34,277 bases of DNA from positions 173,130 through 207,406 of the forward strand of contig JACNKX010000107.1 in the NCBI GenBank assembly GCA_014381825.1, in the 5' to 3' direction. Both the position numbers and the translations under genes were made by a program. The DNA comes from Planctomycetota bacterium (GTDB lineage: Bacteria > Planctomycetota > Planctomycetia > Pirellulales > Pirellulaceae). Positions within the stretch are counted from its first letter, which is position 1. Each line of letters opens with the position of its first letter. This document shows positions 1 to 6,171 of this stretch, piece by piece. The notes under the pieces were generated by a model. The model saw only the letters and a list, made by a program, of their open reading frames with translations. It made no database searches and was not told the origin of the DNA.

Positions 1-362
1 AGAAGGACGGCGCAGCCCAGAAGGGTGGCGATGCCGCTCAGAAGGATGGCGCAGCTCAGAAGGGTGGCGATGCCGCTCAGAAGGATGGCGCAGCCCAGAA
101 GGGTGGCGATGCCGCTCAGAAGGACGGCGCAGCCCAGAAGGGTGGCGATGCCGCTCAGAAGGATGGCGCAGCCCAGAAGGGTGGCGATGCCGCACAAAAA
201 GGTGGCGCAGCTCAGAAGGGTGGCGATGCCGCACAAAAGGGTGGCAAAGTTAGCCCAGCTCAGAAGGGTGGCGACGCCGCTCAAAAGGGCGGAGCAGCCC
301 AAAAGGGTGGCGCGGCTCAAAAGGGTGGCGCAGCTCAAAAGGGTAGCGCAACTCAAAAGTAG
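1..362 (+). CDS. Gln-Lys repeat protein, C-terminal part (5' end outside window)
   Basis: The reading frame is open from the first complete codon at 3 to the TAG at 360-362, giving 119 residues with no start codon in the window. The protein is almost entirely repeats of KDGAAQ and KGGDAAQ, later shortening to KGGAAQ, with one interruption (KVSPAQ). It contains 18 Gln-Lys dipeptides and no cysteine in the visible part. The Gln-Lys-Gly-Gly theme matches the convergent gene at 1765-2673, so the two look like diverged paralogues. The repeats are hydrophilic and low in complexity, as in an extended surface or matrix protein, but the N terminus is not visible, so secretion is inferred from the paralogue. 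A hairpin terminator follows 48 bases later, then a transglutaminase-like gene. Glutamine and lysine are the two substrates of transglutaminase, so a cross-linking substrate role is plausible but unproven. Confidence 0.75.
   Translation, partial: KDGAAQKGGDAAQKDGAAQKGGDAAQKDGAAQKGGDAAQKDGAAQKGGDAAQKDGAAQKGGDAAQKGGAAQKGGDAAQKGGKVSPAQKGGDAAQKGGAAQKGGAAQKGGAAQKGSATQK
3..197 (+). repeat. 39-bp tandem repeat, about five copies
   Basis: Five in-frame 39-base units encode KDGAAQKGGDAAQ. Copies differ mainly by silent changes such as gac/gat, gcc/gct and cag. The near identity at DNA level suggests recent expansion, and the copy number may vary between strains. The array probably continues to the left of the window. 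It has no unique spacers, so it is not a CRISPR array. Confidence 0.85.
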
Positions 363-410
363 TTGCTGCGTCGCCTCTCAAGGCGGCACAGTCTGCTGAT
401 AAGTTCATGA

Positions 411-449
411 AAGAAACGCCGTCCACACCTTCGTGCGACGGCGTTTCTT
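411..449 (+). terminator. Rho-independent terminator after the QK repeat gene
   Basis: A perfect 13-bp stem pairs 411-423 (AAGAAACGCCGTC) with 437-449, around a 13-base loop. It is followed by the T-rich stretch ttcgttt. It lies 48 bases after the stop of the QK repeat gene and about 60 bases before the transglutaminase-like gene, so the two are probably transcribed separately. Confidence 0.8.
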
Positions 450-510
450 CGTTTATAGTCAGGGCAAATTACATTAAGTCATGTTCCGTTGAATTCGCTG
501 GAGCCACTTC

Positions 511-1668
511 ATGGGTGCGTCGGTCCTTGCTTTAGTACTCACGCTAAGCGTGAGCGTCGGCCAAACGTCGAACTCGATCCAACAAGAGGAGATCGACTAT
601 CAAAACGAAGTTTTTCTACGCTGGTGGGAATCTGAGTTAGTTTGGACGTTCGACGACCTCCCCGCGGAAGGCCAAGTTCCCGACTATCGCGTGCCCTATT
701 CCGGCCATGACTACCCAGATCGCGCCGGCGGCACGATCAACGTGCTAAAGAAGTACGATCGCGCCTTCCACCGCGGCGAGAGAGTGCGTTTTGAACAACC
801 ACCCGAACCGCCCACGAACGGCGGTCGCCGCCGAATCTTTGCGTTGAGACCTGAGACCCGTTTCGGCGGTTTGGCTAGTGCGTTCGAGTACAAGGACACA
901 ACTTCATTTACGGAGCCAACGAGCGGTAGGCGAGGTTTGTTCGGAATACGTCGCGTGACCAACGAGACGCCTCATTGGCACGGACACTGCAATGGTTGGA
1001 CGGCGGCTGCCATCCGCCACGCCGAACCGCAAATCAACGTCACTCGAAACGGCGTCGTTTTCACACCTGCCGATATCAAGGGATTGCTGGCAGAGATCTA
1101 TATGTATCGCGACAACGAGTTTCTGGGTGGCGAGGATGATGCGATGAATCCCGGATTGTTGCATGTCGTGCTTGCAAACTGGCTCGGACGCGGAGATCAA
1201 CCCGTCGGGATCGAGACTGCCGTTGGCAAAGAGAAGTGGAATTATCCTCTGTACGCGTTCAAGACATCATCGAATAAGGTTTCGGATCGCGAGATTGAAG
1301 TCCGCATGAATGCGGCCTATTCGCAGAGCACTCGGCGAGAGGTTGACCGTTCACAACACTTGAAAAAGACAATTCACTTTCACTACAACCTCCATCTGGA
1401 CGAAGAAGGTGCGGTCGTCGGCGGAGGGTACTTCAATGACAGCGCTCGGCTTGACATGCTGTGGACGCCTCTTCATCCAGTTCAAGGAGGTACCGAAGGA
1501 AACGATCGGGGCAATCCGCATATCGACGTGAAGGAAGTGTTGGCAATTTGGCGAGAGTCGGTTTCCAAAAATCTTCGCGATAAGTGGTGGAACATCGACC
1601 CAACCGAGGAAGATGCGATTGGTGTCGAGGTGGAGGATACCAGCGAGTCCGAGCCGACCGATGAGTGA
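511..1668 (+). CDS. Secreted transglutaminase-like enzyme (GP42/TGase-elicitor family)
   Basis: The protein has 385 residues. The ATG at 511 is preceded by GGAG seven bases upstream, and the first ~18 residues form a hydrophobic signal peptide. The core motif WHGHCNGWTAAAI places the likely nucleophile at Cys160. NGVVFTPADIKGLLAEIY follows, then NPGLLHVVLANWLG with a candidate catalytic His218, and KWNYPLYAFKTSS at residues 242-254. The last aligns with the Pep-13 segment of Phytophthora GP42 transglutaminase (VWNQPVRGFKVYE), sharing Trp, Asn, Pro, Phe and Lys in register. These motifs fit the transglutaminase-elicitor family (Pfam TGase_elicitor), whose members form Gln-Lys isopeptide bonds outside the cell. 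The gene sits between two genes for Gln-Lys-rich repeat proteins, which are obvious candidate substrates. A cysteine protease of the same papain-like fold is the main alternative. Family assignment is fairly good; activity is untested. Confidence 0.7.
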   Translation: MGASVLALVLTLSVSVGQTSNSIQQEEIDYQNEVFLRWWESELVWTFDDLPAEGQVPDYRVPYSGHDYPDRAGGTINVLKKYDRAFHRGERVRFEQPPEPPTNGGRRRIFALRPETRFGGLASAFEYKDTTSFTEPTSGRRGLFGIRRVTNETPHWHGHCNGWTAAAIRHAEPQINVTRNGVVFTPADIKGLLAEIYMYRDNEFLGGEDDAMNPGLLHVVLANWLGRGDQPVGIETAVGKEKWNYPLYAFKTSSNKVSDREIEVRMNAAYSQSTRREVDRSQHLKKTIHFHYNLHLDEEGAVVGGGYFNDSARLDMLWTPLHPVQGGTEGNDRGNPHIDVKEVLAIWRESVSKNLRDKWWNIDPTEEDAIGVEVEDTSESEPTDE

Positions 1669-1702
1669 TCCAGAAGACTTGTCGCGAGCCAAGAACCAAA
1701 AA

Positions 1703-1734
1703 AACGGCCTGTGGTTGTGAAGCCACAGGCCGTT
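1703..1734. terminator. Bidirectional terminator between convergent genes
   Basis: A perfect 12-bp stem pairs AACGGCCTGTGG at 1703-1714 with 1723-1734 around an 8-base loop. A run of A precedes it (1698-1704), giving a U tract for the minus-strand transcript. The plus side is followed by tcgttgtttg. It lies 34 bases after the transglutaminase-like stop and 30 bases from the stop of the convergent Cys-rich gene, so it can end both. Confidence 0.85.
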
Positions 1735-1764
1735 CGTTGTTTGTCAAACTTACGTCGGTAAAGC

Positions 1765-2673
1765 TTAGCGAGTAACGCTAACTTGGATGACCGATCGTTG
1801 AGCATTCAGGTAAGCCGAAGGATCAACGACTGGTGCTGGTGGCATTGGAGCAGCGGCTTTGCCGTCGCTCTTTTGGTCAGCGCCACCCTTTTGGGAAGCG
1901 TCGCCCTTTTGGCATGCGTCGCCGCATCCCTTGCCGCCATCTTTCTGGCAAGCACCATTACCACAACCCTTGCCGTCGCCTTTTTGGCATGCATCGCCCT
2001 TGCCGCCCTTGCCGCTATCGCAGCACTTGTTGCAAGCGAAGATGCGATCTAACAGCGAACCACGTCCGCCCTTCGATCCCTTTTGGCATGCGTCGTCTTT
2101 GCCGCCCTTTTGGCAAGCATCGTTTCCGCATCCCTTACCGTTGCCCTTTTGGCATGCGTCACCCTTGCCGTCACCTTTTTGGCAAGCGTCGTTTCCGCAT
2201 CCCTTACCGCCGTCGCCCTTTTGGCAAGCACCACGGCTGAAGAGGCCACCCTTTTGGCATGCGTCACCCTTGCCACCATCTTTTTGGCAAGCATCGTTTC
2301 CGCATCCCTTACCGTTGCCCTTTTGGCACGCATCGCCCTTGCCGTCGCCTTTTTGGCATGCGTCGCCGCATCCCTTGTCGCCGCCCTTTTGGCAAGCGCC
2401 ACATCCGCGACCGCCGAGCAAACCGCCCTTCTGGCAAGCACCGCCGCAACCTTTGTCGCCGCCCTTTTGGCAAGCGTCATCCTTGCAGCCATTTCCTTTT
2501 TGGCAAGCGCCGTCCTTACAGCCACCCTTCTGTGCAGCATCACAACCACACTTGCCACCCTTCTGAGCAGCGCCGACCCCAAGCATACGGTCGAGTAAAT
2601 CGAATCCGTAGCTCTGTTGGGCACACAAGGCAACGCCCAGGACCATCGTCCCTAATAATACGTTCCACTTCAT
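1765..2673 (-). CDS. Secreted Cys/Gly/Lys-rich protein with ACQKG repeats
   Basis: The protein has 302 residues if read from the ATG at 2671-2673. That codon is preceded by AGGAGA and opens a clear signal peptide (MKWNVLLGTMVLGVALCAQQ); a longer frame to 2790 lacks such a signal. The mature part holds 20 Gln-Lys dipeptides, 16 of them in ACQK, in units such as ACQKGDGKGCGND. About 31 cysteines are spaced by Gly and Lys, with one CNKCC cluster near residue 215. The last ~35 residues are a repeat-free tail with a Pro-rich segment. The composition predicts a disordered, disulfide-rich exported structural protein. Gln and Lys are ideal for isopeptide cross-linking by the convergent transglutaminase-like enzyme. 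Metal binding by the cysteines is an alternative. No known family was recognised. Confidence 0.8.
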   Translation of the reverse strand: MKWNVLLGTMVLGVALCAQQSYGFDLLDRMLGVGAAQKGGKCGCDAAQKGGCKDGACQKGNGCKDDACQKGGDKGCGGACQKGGLLGGRGCGACQKGGDKGCGDACQKGDGKGDACQKGNGKGCGNDACQKDGGKGDACQKGGLFSRGACQKGDGGKGCGNDACQKGDGKGDACQKGNGKGCGNDACQKGGKDDACQKGSKGGRGSLLDRIFACNKCCDSGKGGKGDACQKGDGKGCGNGACQKDGGKGCGDACQKGDASQKGGADQKSDGKAAAPMPPAPVVDPSAYLNAQRSVIQVSVTR

Positions 2674-3427
2674 TGAGCCATGTCTCCTATACGATGGAAC
2701 CATCGAGCTGCCGCGACTTCCTACCAGCTTTGTGGCGGGTACTGTGAATGAGTTTTTGCGGGCACTATTCACAAGCGATCCGTCGCTCAACCCTCCGTGA
2801 GAGAAATTAAGTCAGGAACTCCAACTTCCTGTTCGCGCTGGTTGCGAGCACGGACTACTCGCAGCGGGAGTCACGTCAGAACCGGTCGAGCCAATCCTTG
2901 ACCCGAGAATCCGTTCCGGTTAGCCATCTGCGAGAACAATCAGTCTGTGACCGGCTGTCCCGCATCAAGCGTCACTTCCCGTATCGGTCGGCCCGTTAAA
3001 ACGCCTTGAGACATCGTAACCATTTTTCACCAAGTGGTTTACAACTACTGTTAAGTAGAGATTGCCGGACTCATAAGCTGGTAAATCTTTGTCGATTAAT
3101 CGGTCGGCTTCCAGCGCGCTCAGCTGTGCTTCATCCGCACAATCCGTACAGCTTCTCAAAGAACGGCTCAAATCAGATACCAAGTGTCTAAGGTCAGCCT
3201 AAGGGCCATTGTCCTGAATAAGTTCAATTGAACGTACTCAACTCCTAGTCCCGCGATTACGCGTCTGTTAGAATGGCCCCGAAATCGAAATTCACTTTCG
3301 GAGACAACGAGTTAACAATCGCATAGACAGCGTGCCAGCAAGGTGACTCATGCTGGGCCGATCTCAAAACAAGTGTCTCTCGCCGAACGTATACCCCCAC
3401 CTGGCAATCCCACCCTGCCCATTCAAG
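2674..3427. other. Intergenic stretch, no convincing gene
   Basis: This 750-base stretch holds the 5' region of the minus-strand Cys-rich gene and the leader of the cupin gene. Small frames occur (for example 2965-3183 minus and 3006-3191 plus), but none has a recognisable domain or good ribosome binding site. A TAGAAT hexamer at 3267-3272 could be a -10 element for the cupin gene, and CCGAAA/TTTCGG forms a short hairpin near 3280-3302. Neither is strong evidence. Confidence 0.4.
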
Positions 3428-3811
3428 ATGATCTCAAAAGCCAATCAGATCTCAAAAACTGGTCAACGGGGCTACGAAGTTGCCGACTTCGCCGAGATAG
3501 CTGGCGTGCCTTGCCCTTGTGGGACGGCTCGCCGCGCGTTTGCCGACGTGTCGGATTTCCCCGCCACAGTTCATGTCACGGAGATCTCGACGGAGGCACG
3601 TTTGCATTACCACAAGGGGCTGACCGAAACGTACTACTTCCTGGAGTGCGAACCGGATGCCCAGATGCAACTCGACGACCAGCTGATCGATGTCCACTCG
3701 GGGATGTGCGTGATGATTCGGCCGGGCACCCGTCATCGAGCGGTTGGCCAGATGAAAGTGCTGATCGTCGTGCTGCCCAAGTTTGACCCAGATGATGAAT
3801 GGTTTGATTGA
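3428..3811 (+). CDS. Small cupin-domain protein
   Basis: The protein has 127 residues from the ATG at 3428. An upstream in-frame ATG at 3350, with AAGGTG just before it, would add 26 residues that look unlike a domain. The single-domain cupin shows both family motifs: HYHKGLTETYYFLE supplies the His-x-His and Glu ligands, and RPGTRHRA supplies the last His. All four metal ligands are therefore present. A CPCG motif lies just before the barrel. There is no signal peptide, so it should act in the cytoplasm, binding a metal and a small substrate or acting as an isomerase or dioxygenase; the substrate cannot be read from sequence. The secreted propeller gene starts 53 bases later on the same strand, but a functional link is not evident. 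Confidence 0.8.
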   Translation: MISKANQISKTGQRGYEVADFAEIAGVPCPCGTARRAFADVSDFPATVHVTEISTEARLHYHKGLTETYYFLECEPDAQMQLDDQLIDVHSGMCVMIRPGTRHRAVGQMKVLIVVLPKFDPDDEWFD

Positions 3812-3864
3812 CCACCTTGCTTGCCCCACATTCCCATTGAGACCCTTCCAACCGGTGATATCTC

Positions 3865-6093
3865 ATGAATAACACAACTCACTTCCGTCGCTCCGTTATC
3901 TTTGCGTTCACGGTCGCAGCGAGCTTGCTCGCTGCTGGTTCCTCCGCTCTCGCCGAGGTTGATCCGCTGGATTGGCCCTACTGGCGCGGTCCGGAATCGA
4001 ACGGTGTCTCGCGCGAAACGGGATTGGTCGACACGATCAATCTGAAGGAGGGCAGCGACTCGCTAGCTTGGAAACGCGATGATCTCGGCGGCCGTAGTAC
4101 CCCAGTCGTCATGAACGGCAAACTTTACACCATCGTCCGAGCCCAACCCGAGACGGCTCGTGAAGGTGAAAGAGTCGTCTGCGTCAATGCTGCAACCGGC
4201 GAAACGATCTGGGAGAATCGCTTCAACGTTTGGCTTTCGGATGTGCCCGATACTCGAGTTGGTTGGTCGTCCGTTGTTGCTGACCCGGATACAGGGAACG
4301 TCTACGCACTCGGAGTTTGCGGGTACTTTCAGTGTCTTAACGGCGAGACAGGCAAACAGATTTGGGCCGTGCCCATGCATGAGCGCTTTGGCTTGTTGAG
4401 TACCTACGGCGGTCGAACAAACTTCCCAATCATTTGCGAAGACGTTGTCATCATCAGCGCGATCGTGATCGGATGGGGTGATATGGCCAAGCCGGCTCAT
4501 CGATTTGTCGGCTTCGACAAGTTGACCGGAGAAGTTGTTTGGTTCGATGGCACTCGCCTGCTCCCTTACGACACGACTTACAGCGCCCCAACGTTAACCG
4601 TATTGAACGGCCAGAAGGCCTTAGTCTTTGGCTCCGGAGACGGTCAGGTTTGGGCGATCCAACCTCGAACGGGACAGCCGATTTGGCATTATGACTTCTC
4701 GCGTCGAGGCCTGAACGTCGCTCCGTTGGTCGTTGGCGATACCGTTTATGCGAGCCACAGCGAAGAGAACATCGGTACAACCGCAATGGGATCTATCGCT
4801 GCGATTAATGGTGCCAGTCAAGGTGACGTCACCAAGTCGGGTCGGCTGTGGCAAGTCAACGAGTTTATGGTCGGAAAGAGTGCACCGCTTGTGATTGGCG
4901 ATCATTTATTGTGCTTTAGCGATCGTGCCAAGTTACATATCTTGGATCGGGCAACTGGTCAGGACATCGGGCGACCATTCTCGATCGGCGGAACGGCTCT
5001 GCGGGCGAGTCCGTTGTTCGCCGACGGCAAGATCTACACATTCGCTACCAGCGCATGGGCTGTCCTGCGACCGGATGCGAAGAAAGGTGTCAAGCTGCTT
5101 AAACGCGGAAGGCTCCCCACCGGTGAAGAGGTCTACGCATCGCCGATCTGCTCGCACGGACGAATCCATTTGCAGACGACTTCCGCCTTATATTGTTTAG
5201 TTGACGCCGATAAAGAACACGGTGTCGAGCCTCGTCCAGCAGCTCCGGTTGAGGCCAGTGTGGGCGATGATAGCGCGGCCGCCCATGTCCAAGTCGTCCC
5301 CGCCGAGTTGTTGACTAAGCCCGGCGCGAAGCACGATTTCCGCGTCAGATTGTTCAATGCTCATGGCCAGTTTTTAAAGGAGACGAAGGCGACGTTCGCG
5401 CTTGACGGCCCGGGTGCGATTGCTGACAACGGAGCTTTCCAAGCAGACGCTGCCGCGAACCATACGGCAACGATCGTAACCGCAAAGGTTGGCGACCTGA
5501 CTGGTCGGGCTCGTATTCGAGTCGTGCCGGATCTGCCTTGGAAGTTTGATTTTGAAGGGCTGAGCGATCTTCCGGTAACTTGGGTCGGTGCTCGCTACCG
5601 TCACGTCATTCGTAAGGATGGCGACAACACAATCGCGGTCAAAGTTACCACGATTCCGAAGGGAACTCGCAGTCGCTGCTGGTTCGGCCATTCCAACTTG
5701 CATGACTACACGATCCAGGCGGACGTTCGCGGATCGCTCGCGAACGACAAGATGCCCGATATTGGCTTGATCGCTCAGGGCTATGCCCTCGACATGCAGG
5801 GTGCCAGTCAAAGGCTTCAAATACGGTCGTGGGTTCCCCAGCTCCGCATGGCAACGACGATCGATTTTCCCTGGGACGCGAACAAGTGGTACGTGATGAA
5901 ACTGCAAGCATCGAACGAAGATGGCAAAGCCGTTCTTCGCGGAAAGGTTTGGCCGCGTGGCACGGACGAGCCTGCCGACTGGACCATCACGGCAACCGAC
6001 GACGCTCCGAATGTCGCTGGCAGCCCCGGTCTGTTTGGAAATGCCAAAGATGCGGAAGTGCATCTCGACAACATCATGGTCAGCGCGAACTGA
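3865..6093 (+). CDS. Secreted PQQ-like beta-propeller protein with C-terminal LamG-like domain
   Basis: The protein has 742 residues. It starts with a signal peptide ending near ALAEVD, then the WPYWRGPESNG motif typical of planctomycete PQQ-like proteins. Residues ~40-450 carry repeated blades with the pattern A-x-T-G-x-x-x-W (for example NAATGETIWENRF and DKLTGEVVWFDG), as in BamB-like propellers. Residues ~465-560 look like an Ig-like domain. The last ~180 residues, from WKFDFEGL onward, look like a concanavalin/LamG-type beta sandwich. Such proteins sit in the periplasm or at the surface and may bind polymers or act as scaffolds. PQQ binding and enzyme activity are not established by these repeats. 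The next gene, also a propeller, starts 78 bases downstream and probably shares its transcript. Confidence 0.85.
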   Translation: MNNTTHFRRSVIFAFTVAASLLAAGSSALAEVDPLDWPYWRGPESNGVSRETGLVDTINLKEGSDSLAWKRDDLGGRSTPVVMNGKLYTIVRAQPETAREGERVVCVNAATGETIWENRFNVWLSDVPDTRVGWSSVVADPDTGNVYALGVCGYFQCLNGETGKQIWAVPMHERFGLLSTYGGRTNFPIICEDVVIISAIVIGWGDMAKPAHRFVGFDKLTGEVVWFDGTRLLPYDTTYSAPTLTVLNGQKALVFGSGDGQVWAIQPRTGQPIWHYDFSRRGLNVAPLVVGDTVYASHSEENIGTTAMGSIAAINGASQGDVTKSGRLWQVNEFMVGKSAPLVIGDHLLCFSDRAKLHILDRATGQDIGRPFSIGGTALRASPLFADGKIYTFATSAWAVLRPDAKKGVKLLKRGRLPTGEEVYASPICSHGRIHLQTTSALYCLVDADKEHGVEPRPAAPVEASVGDDSAAAHVQVVPAELLTKPGAKHDFRVRLFNAHGQFLKETKATFALDGPGAIADNGAFQADAAANHTATIVTAKVGDLTGRARIRVVPDLPWKFDFEGLSDLPVTWVGARYRHVIRKDGDNTIAVKVTTIPKGTRSRCWFGHSNLHDYTIQADVRGSLANDKMPDIGLIAQGYALDMQGASQRLQIRSWVPQLRMATTIDFPWDANKWYVMKLQASNEDGKAVLRGKVWPRGTDEPADWTITATDDAPNVAGSPGLFGNAKDAEVHLDNIMVSAN

Positions 6094-6171
6094 TCATCCC
6101 ACCAACTATCCTTTATGGCCAGAGTCTTCTACGGACGCAGGCCGCCTCACGGTACGGAGAGAACACCAACG

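Noticed and set aside
25-399. 124-residue Arg-rich frame overlapping the left repeat gene
   Set aside because: It is an out-of-frame reading of the 39-bp repeats; the Gln-Lys frame fits the paralogue at 1765-2673 and ends just before a terminator.
1859-2566. 235-residue Trp/Pro-rich frame (FWQAS repeats) opposite the Cys-rich gene
   Set aside because: Stop-free antisense reading forced by the repeat; no ribosome binding site or signal, and the opposite strand has a clear signal peptide and start.
2049-2633. 194-residue minus-strand frame in the Cys-rich gene
   Set aside because: Another frame of the same repeat, rich in Ala and Arg, with no support.
2965-3183. 72-residue minus-strand frame in the 2.7-3.4 kb gap
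   Set aside because: Protein-like in places, but with no recognisable domain or ribosome binding site.
3343-3786. 147-residue frame overlapping the cupin gene
   Set aside because: The overlapping frame has a complete cupin motif set; this one has no domain.
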